45,448 bases of DNA from Acidimicrobiia bacterium (GCA_029863035.1 JAOTWH010000001.1:1-45448); one strand, 5' to 3'. Shown: positions 22,668 to 30,408, counted from the stretch's first letter. The notes: a model not told the origin generated them from the letters alone. Numbers and translations are program-made.

Positions 22668-23786
22668 ATGAGGGGTTCCATCCAGCATCGACCCGACCGG
22701 CCGGCACCGTGGCGGGCCCGCTATCGAGGACCCGACGGGCGGCAGTACTCCAAGAGCTTCGATCGCAAGATCGACGCCGACCGGTGGCTGCGAGCCGAAC
22801 TGGCGGATCTCGACCGGGGCCAATGGGTTGACCCCGAGCATGGGCACATCGAGTGGGCCGAGTACTCAAACCAGGTTCTCGCCGGCAGGACCCATCTCGC
22901 TGCTCGCACCCTGGAAACCGATCGTCGTTGCCATGCGCGTGTCGAACCGTGGATCGGTGACATCCCGCTCTCGCGCATCACGCCCGAGCAGCTGCGTCGC
23001 ATGATGGCGGACCTCACCGCAGCCGGCTACGCCCCCGAGACCGTCGCCAGGACCATGCGGTGGGTCAAGCTCACCCTCAACCAGGCAATCCGAGACCGGC
23101 GCATCCTCTTGTCTCCAGGTGACGGGGTACGACTGCCCAAGCCGCGCCGCGCCGAGATGCGACTACTCGACGCCACTCAGGTCGAGCAACTGGCCGCTGC
23201 TCTGCCCGAGCGATACGGATCGCTAGCGATCGTCGCCGCCTACACCGGGTTGAGGTGGGGAGAACTTGCCGGCCTCAAGGTCGCCAGCATCGATATGTCG
23301 CGCCACCGCCTCGCCGTCCGGTCGGCCCTGATCGAAGCCTCCGGCGAACCACCGGTGCTTGGCTCTCCGAAGTCCGCAGCCTCGGAGCGGACCATCACCC
23401 TTCCTCAAGTTGTCGTCGGGGTGCTGGCCCGCCACCTCGACGAACATCCGCCGCACGACGGGATGGTGTGGACGACCGAGGAAGGCGGGTTCCTTCGTCG
23501 AGGATCGTTCGGGAGAATCTGGCGGCAGGCGGTCTCTGCTTCAGTCGGAGCACCGTGCCGCATCCACGACTTGCGTCACACCCACGCCTCGTGGCTGGTA
23601 GCCGCCAGCGAGCATCCCAAGTCCATCCAAACCCGACTCGGTCACTCGTCGATCCAGGTAACCATCGACCGCTACGGTCACCTCATGGACGGGCTCGACC
23701 ACCAGACTGCAGTCCGCCTCGACGCCATCGCTGCAACCGTGCGTGGCCCAGGGGTCGCCCGCGACCCTCCTACGATCTCGCTCTGA
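22668..23786 (+). CDS. Tyrosine-type site-specific integrase
   Basis: 372 residues, full length. The N-terminus has an AP2-like arm-binding segment (PWRARYRGPDGRQYSKSFDRKIDADRWL), then the SAM-like core-binding domain (TLETDRRCHARVEPWIGDIPLSRITPEQL...). The catalytic domain contains TGLRWGEL (Arg I), the beta-hairpin Lys (PKSAASERTI), HDLRHTHASW (His-x-x-Arg), LGHSSIQVT and the nucleophile in IDRYGHL. All active-site residues are present. Start ATG 22668 is chosen because the open frame upstream to 22347 runs through the excisionase gene in another frame and is not protein-like. It most likely recombines at the 3' end of tRNA-Glu(CTC), the island's boundary. Confidence 0.93.
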   Translation: MRGSIQHRPDRPAPWRARYRGPDGRQYSKSFDRKIDADRWLRAELADLDRGQWVDPEHGHIEWAEYSNQVLAGRTHLAARTLETDRRCHARVEPWIGDIPLSRITPEQLRRMMADLTAAGYAPETVARTMRWVKLTLNQAIRDRRILLSPGDGVRLPKPRRAEMRLLDATQVEQLAAALPERYGSLAIVAAYTGLRWGELAGLKVASIDMSRHRLAVRSALIEASGEPPVLGSPKSAASERTITLPQVVVGVLARHLDEHPPHDGMVWTTEEGGFLRRGSFGRIWRQAVSASVGAPCRIHDLRHTHASWLVAASEHPKSIQTRLGHSSIQVTIDRYGHLMDGLDHQTAVRLDAIAATVRGPGVARDPPTISL

Positions 23787-24016
23787 ACCTGCAGAACCCG
23801 GCGCCAAACCGGGGCTGCCGCACGGGGCCTTGCAGGACAGAACGCCAACCTCCTGTCGTCCAACGAAACCTGTCTCATCGGCAGTCCGTGCGTCATGCCA
23901 CTGTGACCAAGGGCTTCGACCGTGGATGGGAGAGCGTGCGTGGCATGAGTTCGTGGGCGAGCGGAGCATGCGGTGGCCGGGCCAACGCAGGCGGACGTTG
24001 TATGCGGCTGGCCCTT

Positions 24017-25846
24017 TCAGCCGGTTGGGCTCCACCAGGTTGCGGCGTTCCAGGTATCCCAGCCTTGGGTGCGATTGGGGATGATGCCTTGGATTCGGTT
24101 CGGCCAGAAGGCTCGATAGGAAGGTTGACGCCGGACGAGCGGATAGATGACGGCGTTGTCAGCGAGGATCGATTCGGCCTCCTGGATGAGCAATGCCAGC
24201 CGCTCCTGGTCGACCTCGGATTGCGCAGCCGCCACGACGTCTCGGTATCGGGCGACCGAGTCGGTGAGTTGGGACCAGAACGCGGCTTCGTTGTTGGGGT
24301 CGAGTACCGACAGCATGTGGGCCACGCCGGAGAGTCCTCCCTCCCCGGCGAAGGTGCGAAAGGCGTATAGGTCGAGGCGACGCTGGGGCAGCTGGATGCC
24401 GAAGAAGTCGCCCTCGTAATCACCCGTGGCTTGGATCCCGGCTTGGTTGAGTTGCTCGATGACGGCATCCCCGATGCGAATCGTTTCGTCTCCGTTGCTC
24501 GTGACGTAGACCGCCATCGGAGTGCCTTCGACGTCGCTAAGCAAGCCTTCGGCCCGTGAGACGTCGTCATAGGCCGCCCAGGCGTCGTGGTCGTACCCAT
24601 CGACCGCAATACCGAGGATGCTGTTCACCGGCTTCGTCGACACGGTCTCGCCCAGCGCTACGCGATCAATCGCAGCCAGCACAGCTTGCCGATACAGAAG
24701 CTGATCGTTATGCGAGTCGGGGTTGATCTCGAAGCGTTCCTCACCGAGATTGAAGGCGAGCACCTCGAATAGCGTGTCCCACTCGGCCACCAGGGTCACG
24801 CCGAGTTCGTCGAAGTCCTCCAAGTAGCCCTGATCGAACTCTCGGAAGAGCCCGGCCAGAACGGCATCCACGGACCCCGACCGAACCCATGTCGCGATGG
24901 CTCCGGGATTCATCGTGCCCAAGAAGAACGCATGAACCTCAATGCGGTCCAGATAGGGCAGTAATGCCCCCGTTTCCGGATCGGCCTCCCAATAGGAGGG
25001 GTTGCGTTCAACGACGACGATGCTCGGGTCGCTGCTTCCGAACGCTGCGAGTTCAGACGAGACGAACCGGAACGGCCCCGCCGAGGGCCACAGCCGGTCG
25101 TTCCAATCCTGGGTGAAGGTGTCCGGGTCGATCAGGTGAGCCGGGAGAACCCACTCGAAGAGCATCTCATACGCCGGGTCAGGGTGGGTCAATTCGGCCG
25201 CGAACACCTTGCCGTCCGCCACAATCGATGCCGAGTCGATCAGCTCGTGAGCACGCATCAAGCCATCTCCGCGCAACCCGTCGCCGAGCCTGATGATCAG
25301 GTCATGGGTGAAGGCCAGATCCCGAGCCGTCACCGGGGTCCCGTCCTCCCACACCGCCTCTTCACGGACGCGGTAGCCCACCCTCACGGTGCCGTCGTCG
25401 GCGACAACAACTCCGCCATTGTCCGGCCGTGGTATCTGGTCAACCAGCCACGGGGTCAGCTCACCGCTCTTGGCGTCCAATCGGAAGGCACCGGGTACCA
25501 CCAGGCGGGCGATCTCAGGGGCGTCGTTGCCTCTCAGCAGCGGGTTCATCGTCGCATCCACTTGCTGACCGTCGATGTCGGTGTATCCGTGCACCAGGTC
25601 CGCAGAGACCCCCACCTTGACCACGCCACCATGAGTCGGCTCGGTGGCCAGTGCTGCTGACGTCGTGGTCTCGGGCGACGTGGTGGTGTTGGGGACTGTC
25701 GACGACGATTCTGGCGACGACGTAGACGTCACCGAAGACGTCACCTCCCCGTCCTCTTCGGCTGCAGAGCAAGAAGCAGCCACCACACACAACACGGCCC
25801 CGGCGGCAACTAGCCCCAGCCAAGCTGGTGAGCCGCGTCGCGTCAT
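24017..25846 (-). CDS. Solute-binding lipoprotein of an ABC importer (SBP family 5, peptide/nickel type)
   Basis: About 609 residues. A lipoprotein signal (LVAAGAVLCVVAASC) is followed by a 40-residue Ser/Thr linker and a family-5 binding-protein domain: an NPLLRG/ARLVVPGAFRLD start, EEAVWEDGTPVTARDLAFTHDLI (a typical substrate-cleft segment), SAGPFRFVS ... ERNPSYWE, and VIYPLVRRQPSYRAFW near the end. Such proteins capture oligopeptides, nickel or other solutes outside the membrane. No permease or ATPase genes are adjacent, so it must use transporters encoded elsewhere or serve as a sensor. Start ATG 25846 follows GGAGGG by five bases; an ATG eleven codons upstream lacks this. It lies inside the island between the integrase and the tRNA. 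Confidence 0.9.
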   Translation of the reverse strand: MTRRGSPAWLGLVAAGAVLCVVAASCSAAEEDGEVTSSVTSTSSPESSSTVPNTTTSPETTTSAALATEPTHGGVVKVGVSADLVHGYTDIDGQQVDATMNPLLRGNDAPEIARLVVPGAFRLDAKSGELTPWLVDQIPRPDNGGVVVADDGTVRVGYRVREEAVWEDGTPVTARDLAFTHDLIIRLGDGLRGDGLMRAHELIDSASIVADGKVFAAELTHPDPAYEMLFEWVLPAHLIDPDTFTQDWNDRLWPSAGPFRFVSSELAAFGSSDPSIVVVERNPSYWEADPETGALLPYLDRIEVHAFFLGTMNPGAIATWVRSGSVDAVLAGLFREFDQGYLEDFDELGVTLVAEWDTLFEVLAFNLGEERFEINPDSHNDQLLYRQAVLAAIDRVALGETVSTKPVNSILGIAVDGYDHDAWAAYDDVSRAEGLLSDVEGTPMAVYVTSNGDETIRIGDAVIEQLNQAGIQATGDYEGDFFGIQLPQRRLDLYAFRTFAGEGGLSGVAHMLSVLDPNNEAAFWSQLTDSVARYRDVVAAAQSEVDQERLALLIQEAESILADNAVIYPLVRRQPSYRAFWPNRIQGIIPNRTQGWDTWNAATWWSPTG

Positions 25847-25952
25847 CGAGTCCCTCCGGCCGTCCTCGGCAGCGTACACACGTGCTCCGCAGAGCAGGAT
25901 GGCGGACCGTCAGCAAACACACTGCCGCTAACGGCATTCCAAAAAGGAAAAC

Positions 25953-25974
25953 CGAGGTCGCCGGCCTGACCTCG
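25953..25974. other. Inverted repeat upstream of the solute-binding protein gene
   Basis: CGAGGTC (25953-25959) pairs with GACCTCG (25968-25974) across an eight-base spacer, about 107 bases before the ATG. It is a possible operator. The rest of 25847-26012 shows no gene. Confidence 0.35.
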
Positions 25975-26012
25975 ACAGTCACCGCGCCGCACAGACCCCC
26001 GTGTGGCCCTGG

Positions 26013-26037
26013 TGTGGCCCAGGCGTGGCCCAAGCCC
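26013..26037 (+). repeat. 25-bp direct repeat, right copy (candidate integrase arm site)
   Basis: Identical to 17807-17831. Here a third partial unit (GTGTGGCCCTG) precedes it at 26001-26011, so three GTGGCCC units lie in a row. Confidence 0.6.
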
Positions 26038-26065
26038 CTCTCGCCATCTCGCGGTGAACGCGCAG

Positions 26066-26088
26066 AAACCCCCGCTGAGCGGGGGTTT
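26066..26088. terminator. Terminator of the gltX-tRNA operon
   Basis: AAACCCCCGCT (26066-26076) pairs perfectly with AGCGGGGGTTT (26078-26088). It lies seven bases beyond the 3' end of tRNA-Glu on the minus strand. Because the arms are flanked by A and T runs it could work in both directions. It belongs to the island side of the junction. Confidence 0.75.
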
Positions 26089-26095
26089 CTTGCTG

Positions 26096-26168
26096 TAGCC
26101 CCGACCAGATTTGAACTGGCGTTACCGCCTTGAGAGGGCGGCGTCCTAGGCCGCTAGACGACGGGGCC
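26096..26168 (-). tRNA. tRNA-Glu (anticodon CTC)
   Basis: A 73-nt cloverleaf: acceptor GGCCCCG with CGGGGCT (first pair G-U), anticodon arm CCGCC-CTCTCAA-GGCGG giving anticodon CTC, T arm GCCAG-TTCAAAT-CTGGT, discriminator A; CCA is not encoded. It reads GAG codons. Its 3' half (26096-26138) is duplicated at 17636-17678, so the island entered here; the gene stays functional because the island supplies an equivalent end. It follows tRNA-Gln and gltX on the same strand. Confidence 0.95.
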
Positions 26169-26193
26169 GTGATGAGCGCTCGGTGGCGCTTTG

Positions 26194-26265
26194 CTCGGGG
26201 GGAAGGACTCGAACCCTCAATTACAGGACCAGAACCTGTTGTGTTGCCAATTACACCACCCCCGA
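26194..26265 (-). tRNA. tRNA-Gln (anticodon CTG)
   Basis: A 72-nt cloverleaf: acceptor TCGGGGG with CCCCCGA, D arm with GTGTAATTGGCAACAC, anticodon arm ACAGG-TTCTGGT-CCTGT giving anticodon CTG, T arm GAGGG-TTCGAGT-CCTTC, discriminator G; CCA not encoded. It lies 25 bases from tRNA-Glu and 32 bases from the gltX stop, so all three are probably one transcript. Confidence 0.95.
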
Positions 26266-26297
26266 AAGCAACGAGAGGATAGCCACGGCTAAATCGA

Positions 26298-27743
26298 TTA
26301 CAGCCGGGCCAAGGCAGCTTCGATTCGGGCAATCGATCGTTCCATTCCCACAACTTCCAGAGACTCGAACAGCGGAGGACTCACCGACGAGCCGGTCAGT
26401 GCCACCCGGATAGGTTGCAGGCCCTTCGTGGCCGAAAGACCTAAGTCCTCGAGCATGGTGCGCAAAGACGACTCGATCGAGGGGGTGCTCCACTCCCTTA
26501 GCTCACCCAACACCTTGGCGGCCGATCGGAGCGCTGTGGCTGCTTCGGGCGTTGACATGACCTTGTCCCACGATCCCTCGTCATAGTCCAGCTCGTCCAC
26601 GAACATGAACCGCACTTGCGGCGCCACCTCCAACAGAGTCTTGGCTCTTTCCTGAATCGCGGGGCCCAGAGTGGTGAATGCCTGTTGCTCTTCGGCGCCA
26701 AGCTCCCTGCCCAAGTCCGCCTGCACCAGCTCGGTGGTGCGCTTGACGAATTCACCCGGATCGAGCGCCCGGATGTAGGCACCGTTCATCCATTCCAGCT
26801 TGGCCGGGTCGAAGATGGCGGCGTTCTTGGAAACATCGCTCAGATCGAATCGCTCCACCATTTGTTCCAGCGGCACGATCGTTTCGTCAACGCCCGGCGA
26901 CCACCCCAACAGCGCCAGATAATTGACCATGGCCTCCGGGAGCACGCCCGCCTCGATGTACGCGTGAAGGGCTGTGTCACCGTGCCGCTTGGAGAGCTTC
27001 TTGCCATCAGGTCCATGCAAGAGAGGCAGATGGGCGTATTGGGCGGGATCGGCGCCGAGGGCAGTGCTGATCATGATGTGCTTCGGAGTGGATGACAGCA
27101 GATCCTCTCCTCGAACGACATGTGTGATACCGAAATCGACGTCGTCGACGCTTGAAGCAAGGTGGTAGGTGGGCGACCCATCGGAGCGCAGAATCACGAA
27201 GTCGTCGATGTTGTCGTGATCGAATCGCACCTCCCCCCGCACCGCGTCTTCGAATACCGTCTCCCCGGGCCGGCGTACTTCGAACCGCAATGCTGCCTCT
27301 TCCGTCTTTCTTCTATCGGCCGCCTCCGAGGGATCGATCGATCTACAGCGCCCGTCGTACCCAGGAGGACGACCTTCGGCCTGCGCCTCCTCCCGACGCG
27401 TTTGGAGCTCCTCGGGGGTACAGAAGCAGGGATAGGAGGAACCGTCATCCAACATCGACTGCGCCACCGTGCGGTATCGGTCCATGCGCAGGCTCTGCCG
27501 ATATGGCTCGTGCGGACCACCCACCTCGATGCCTTCGTCCCAATCCAGGCCAAGCCAGCGGAGTCCGTCGACGATGTCCGCCTGGTACTCAGCGGTGCTG
27601 CGTTCTTGGTCGGTGTCGTCGCTTCGCAATATGAACCGGCCTCCGTGGCGTTTGGCGAACAGCCAGTTGTAGAGCGCGGCGCGGGCACTGCCCACGTGGA
27701 GGAATCCGGTTGGCGACGGTGCGAAACGGACCCGAACGCTCAT
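26298..27743 (-). CDS. gltX: Glutamyl-tRNA synthetase
   Basis: 481 residues, class I aminoacyl-tRNA synthetase that attaches glutamate to tRNA-Glu. The HIGH-type motif is HVGS at residues 16-19 in RVRFAPSPTGFLHVGSAR; the KMSKS-type motif is KKLSKRHGD near 245. The C-terminal anticodon-binding domain is complete. GatCAB is encoded in this window and no GlnRS gene is seen here, so this enzyme is probably non-discriminating and also charges tRNA-Gln (inference). The start overlaps the upstream FAH-family gene by ATGA, and the two tRNA genes it serves follow directly. Confidence 0.97.
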   Translation of the reverse strand: MSVRVRFAPSPTGFLHVGSARAALYNWLFAKRHGGRFILRSDDTDQERSTAEYQADIVDGLRWLGLDWDEGIEVGGPHEPYRQSLRMDRYRTVAQSMLDDGSSYPCFCTPEELQTRREEAQAEGRPPGYDGRCRSIDPSEAADRRKTEEAALRFEVRRPGETVFEDAVRGEVRFDHDNIDDFVILRSDGSPTYHLASSVDDVDFGITHVVRGEDLLSSTPKHIMISTALGADPAQYAHLPLLHGPDGKKLSKRHGDTALHAYIEAGVLPEAMVNYLALLGWSPGVDETIVPLEQMVERFDLSDVSKNAAIFDPAKLEWMNGAYIRALDPGEFVKRTTELVQADLGRELGAEEQQAFTTLGPAIQERAKTLLEVAPQVRFMFVDELDYDEGSWDKVMSTPEAATALRSAAKVLGELREWSTPSIESSLRTMLEDLGLSATKGLQPIRVALTGSSVSPPLFESLEVVGMERSIARIEAALARL

Positions 27744-28513
27744 GGGCCCTCGCCGGCAGCAACCGGATTCGATAGCAGCCCGATGCCCTCGATCTCCACC
27801 TCGACGGTGTCGCCTGGCTTGATGGGTCCAACCCCCTCGGGAGTACCTGTGAGGATCACATCGCCTGGCAACATTGTCATGACTCGACTGATGTATGCCA
27901 CAAGCTCTGCCACACCGAAGACGAGATCAGAGGTAGTGGCGGATTGACGAACATCGCCGTTGACTCGACAGATCACCGGGTGCCCCTCGAGCGGGTCGAA
28001 CTCGGTTTCCACTGCTGGCCCCAGCGGACAGAAGGTGTCGAACCCCTTCGCCCTCGTCCACTGCCCGTCGGAACGCTGAAGGTCCCGAGCGGTGACGTCG
28101 TTAGCAGCCGTGTAGCCCAAGATGTATTGGGAAGCGTCCTCGATGGGAACGTGACGGGCCACCTTGCCTATCACCACCGCCAATTCGCCCTCGTGATGAA
28201 CCTCCTTCGAGTCCGCCGGATAGCGGATGGTGTCTCCCGGTCCGATAACCGCTGTGGCCGGTTTGAGGAACAAGAGAGGCTCCTCCGGAAGCGACGCACC
28301 CCTCTCCTCGGCATGGGCGAGGTAGTTCCTGCCGACGGCGACGATCTTGGTTGGAAAGACCGGGGACAGCAGCCGAGCTTCGGTGAAAGGGACAACCGAC
28401 TCGGTGGGCTCCCAAGCCACCAATGGGCTCCCCTTGTGCAGACGGATCCCCTCGGGTTCAACGGCTCCATAGGTGATGTCATCCGACGCAGCGCTGAGGC
28501 GAACGATCTTCAC
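27740..28513 (-). CDS. Fumarylacetoacetate hydrolase family protein
   Basis: 257 residues. The FAH domain is complete: IVAVGRNYLAHAEE, the metal-binding EVHHEGELAVVIGK (Glu-x-Glu), AANDVTARDLQ (Asp ligand), TRAKGFDTFCPLGPAV, LTGTPEGVGPIKPGD and VEVEIEGIGLLSNPV. Members hydrolyse acylpyruvates or decarboxylate/isomerise related acids with Mg2+. The exact substrate is open; homologues have been called hydroxyhepta-dienedioate isomerase or acylpyruvase. The same neighbour precedes gltX in mycobacteria, so the order is old. It overlaps both its upstream (28510-28513) and downstream (27740-27743) genes by ATGA. Confidence 0.93.
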   Translation of the reverse strand: MKIVRLSAASDDITYGAVEPEGIRLHKGSPLVAWEPTESVVPFTEARLLSPVFPTKIVAVGRNYLAHAEERGASLPEEPLLFLKPATAVIGPGDTIRYPADSKEVHHEGELAVVIGKVARHVPIEDASQYILGYTAANDVTARDLQRSDGQWTRAKGFDTFCPLGPAVETEFDPLEGHPVICRVNGDVRQSATTSDLVFGVAELVAYISRVMTMLPGDVILTGTPEGVGPIKPGDTVEVEIEGIGLLSNPVAAGEGP

Positions 28514-29034
28514 CCGATCTCCACTATCCGCTCACCAGCCCCCATGCGTGCTGTCAGATCGGGGAGCGATTGAGCGAGCGACTCCAGCGGTATGGCGCTC
28601 ACCAGCTCGCCGACCTTGGCCGGACTATGCGCCAGACCGGCGAACCAACCGGTGCGATCCCTACGGATACCAGCAACCAACGCCTCGGGAAGCCCCTCGG
28701 GCGAGAACCCGAACGCAAGCAACGCCACGTCGATGTCCTCAGCTGTCGGCGCCCGCCCAAAATGACTGGCGCGCGCTGCGGCCACTGCGGCAACAGCACC
28801 CGAAGCGTCTGCCAGGAGCGCAGGGTCGTCGATTCCGAGGTCTCGGCCGGCCAGCAACTTGAGCGCATACCCGGTGTCGGGTCCGGGTCTGCCATACATG
28901 CCACCCCACGGCACGTCAATTGGGCCTGCCAGATCGCCTGGGCGATCCGGCTTCCAACGCTGAGGCGGAGCAGTGTCGGAAGTCGGGCGCGGCAAGTTCT
29001 CCAAGCCGATCTCTATGTTCGGTTGCTGTCCCAC
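28510..29034 (-). CDS. Hypothetical protein heading the gltX operon
   Basis: 174 residues, not recognised. No signal peptide or membrane helix is seen. A conserved-looking central part contains PWGGMYGRPGPDTGYALKL and LLADASGAVAAVAAARASHFGRAPTAEDIDVALLAFGF, with helices and Gly/Asp-rich turns. Start GTG 29034 is preceded by GAGGTGACAT. It overlaps the FAH gene by ATGA at 28510-28513, so it is translationally coupled to the operon that ends with tRNA-Gln and tRNA-Glu. Function unknown. Confidence 0.78.
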   Translation of the reverse strand: MGQQPNIEIGLENLPRPTSDTAPPQRWKPDRPGDLAGPIDVPWGGMYGRPGPDTGYALKLLAGRDLGIDDPALLADASGAVAAVAAARASHFGRAPTAEDIDVALLAFGFSPEGLPEALVAGIRRDRTGWFAGLAHSPAKVGELVSAIPLESLAQSLPDLTARMGAGERIVEIG

Positions 29035-29087
29035 ATGTCACCTCGTCGGGTCTCAGAGGCTATCGCTGTCTCCTCATATCCCGTCGC

Positions 29088-29093
29088 TAGGGT
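29088..29093 (+). promoter_or_regulatory. Leaderless -10 box for pgpA
   Basis: TAGGGT, then CACGCA, then ATG at 29100 (spacing six). Confidence 0.55.
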
Positions 29094-29099
29094 CACGCA

Positions 29100-29549
29100 A
29101 TGCGCCGATTCGTAGCCTCCGGAATGGGCGTTGGCCTTCTGCCGCATCGGCTGTGGGGTCGCCACGACGGAGCGGGCAGCCTCGGCACCGTGTTGGCGGC
29201 TATCGCCGGGCTAACGCTGTGGGCTGTTAGTTGGTGGTGGGGAGCCGCCATCGCAGCCGCCTCCATCGCAGTTTCGCTGTGGGCCGCCGCCCCCTTCGCG
29301 GTAGATGGACAGGACCCGGGCTGGGTAGCCATCGACGAGGTGGCAGGCACGTTCGTGGCCATGATCGCGCTCACCGGCTGGCCGTGGCTCCTATCGATCG
29401 CAGTCTTCCGATTCGCCGACATCACCAAAGCGCTACCCGGCCTGAAGGCTGCCGAGCGGCTGGACGGTGCGCTTGGCGTTACCGCAGACGACGTGCTGGC
29501 GGGGCTTTACGGACTCGCAGCGGGCGCCGCCTTGGCGGCATTGATCTGA
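29100..29549 (+). CDS. pgpA: Phosphatidylglycerophosphatase A-like protein
   Basis: 149 residues, integral membrane protein. The family dephosphorylates phosphatidylglycerol phosphate, the last step to phosphatidylglycerol. Recognisable parts are GAGSLGTVLAA near the start, the active-site segment DPGWVAIDEVAGTFVA (usually DPxxIVIDEVVGxxxA), FRFADITKALPG (usual FRLFDIxKPxP) and VTADDVLAGLYG. Four hydrophobic helices can be seen. The Asp-Glu pair in IDE and the DD in ADDVLAG are kept, so the enzyme is likely active. Divergent from the 174-residue gene. Confidence 0.87.
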   Translation: MRRFVASGMGVGLLPHRLWGRHDGAGSLGTVLAAIAGLTLWAVSWWWGAAIAAASIAVSLWAAAPFAVDGQDPGWVAIDEVAGTFVAMIALTGWPWLLSIAVFRFADITKALPGLKAAERLDGALGVTADDVLAGLYGLAAGAALAALI

Positions 29550-29615
29550 TAATCGCGTAGCCACTTGTGACCTCCGGCCCTGCCGCGATGCGCCTTGGCG
29601 GCGCACCATTGAGCC

Positions 29616-30056
29616 ATGAAGTGGGAACCGAAAACCATCGTGGTGGGAACAGACGGCTCGGAGCTAGCTCAACACGCCGCACAAGTCGCCGCCGACATCG
29701 CCCGCAAGTCGGGCTCGACTCTGCACTTCGTCACCGTGGTGCGGCCCCCCGAGGGATGGTGGGGGGTGGTGGGCTCGCCGCCCTCGGCGGCCGCGTTGGT
29801 CGATGCCATGGCCGACGCTCAGCGCGGCGCCCTCGACGCCACAGTTGCCAGTATCGACTCACACGGATTGAACATTGTCACAGCTGAGGAGCTTGGGGAT
29901 CCGGCCACTCAATTGGTGGCGTACTGCGAAAGCCACGACGCCGATCTACTGGTGATCGGAAAACGGGGGGCGGGCTTCATGGAGCGGCTGATGATGGGAT
30001 CGGTAGCCGACCGAGTGGTGCACGGGTCAGAGGTCCCGGTGCTCGTCGTGCCCTAG
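29616..30056 (+). CDS. Universal stress protein (UspA family)
   Basis: 146 residues, a single Usp domain. The ATP-binding pattern is complete: IVVGTDGSELAQHAA with its Asp-Gly-Ser at the start, and GKRGAGFMERLMMGSVADRVVHGSEVPVLVVP at the end, matching G-x2-G-x9-G-S/T. Such proteins bind ATP and help in stress survival; the specific stimulus is not known. Soluble. It is 66 bases downstream of pgpA and convergent with the 109-residue membrane protein. Confidence 0.94.
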   Translation: MKWEPKTIVVGTDGSELAQHAAQVAADIARKSGSTLHFVTVVRPPEGWWGVVGSPPSAAALVDAMADAQRGALDATVASIDSHGLNIVTAEELGDPATQLVAYCESHDADLLVIGKRGAGFMERLMMGSVADRVVHGSEVPVLVVP

Positions 30057-30066
30057 GAGTCCCGGC

Positions 30067-30396
30067 CTAGCCGACGTAGAAGTACCAAGCAAAGGCCCCG
30101 GCGCCCAACACGGCGGCCAAGAAGGCCGCCTTCCAGGCGCTCTTGGCGACACTCCAGACGAAGAAGGCCACCGCCAGCGCCCCGATGGCGAGGAGCACCC
30201 AGACGAACTCTGGGGTATTCTCCAGAAACCCTTCGGGAATGCGATCCGCGATGGAATCGGGCAGGCGATTTACAACCTCGTCTGGGATCTTGTCGATCAC
30301 CCCGTCTCTCAGCTGATCGACCACATCGTCTGGGATGGCATCGATTACGTCGGGGGGGATCTGGTCGAGCGGGCTTTGGGCCAGCGGTACGGACAT
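30067..30396 (-). CDS. Small membrane protein with IPDDVVD-type repeats
   Basis: 109 residues. The first half is about six repeats of 8 residues with the pattern (I/L)Px(D/E)(V/S)(I/V)Dx: IPPDVIDA, IPDDVVDQ, LRDGVIDK, IPDEVVNR, LPDSIADR, IPEGFLEN. Two membrane helices follow (about 64-82 and 86-107). The repeats would form short amphipathic helices capped by Pro-Asp. No family comes to mind. A TAACCT box lies six bases before the ATG at 30396, and the gene follows pepN by nine bases on the same strand, so it has its own promoter. Confidence 0.75.
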   Translation of the reverse strand: MSVPLAQSPLDQIPPDVIDAIPDDVVDQLRDGVIDKIPDEVVNRLPDSIADRIPEGFLENTPEFVWVLLAIGALAVAFFVWSVAKSAWKAAFLAAVLGAGAFAWYFYVG

Positions 30397-30402
30397 ATGG
30401 TC

Positions 30403-30408
30403 AGGTTA
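30403..30408 (-). promoter_or_regulatory. Leaderless -10 box for the small membrane protein gene
   Basis: TAACCT on the minus strand, six bases before the ATG at 30396; it overlaps the stop codon of the upstream pepN gene. Confidence 0.5.

Larger units (their letters stand above)
17636..26138. mobile_element. Genomic island integrated at tRNA-Glu(CTC)
   Basis: The island is bounded by the tRNA-Glu 3' end duplication. It carries an excisionase-like gene (22376), a complete tyrosine integrase (22668), an AbiE-like toxin-antitoxin pair, a secreted repeat protein, an RHH/SEC-C regulator candidate and a solute-binding lipoprotein. A 25-bp direct repeat sits inside each end (17807-17831 and 26013-26037), suiting integrase arm sites. 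No replication, conjugation, capsid or terminase genes are visible, so it is likely an integrative island moved by its integrase but without its own transfer machinery. The integrase motifs are complete, so excision may still be possible. Confidence 0.85.

Noticed and set aside
23787..24016. Possible gene between the integrase and the solute-binding protein; a CCCTTTCAG at about 24012
   Set aside because: No supportable frame. A single match to the repeat core at a gene end is likely chance.
23255..24370. 371-codon frame overlapping the integrase and the region after it
   Set aside because: It overlaps the integrase in another frame and the solute-binding protein gene on the other strand; Arg/Pro-rich with no domain pattern.
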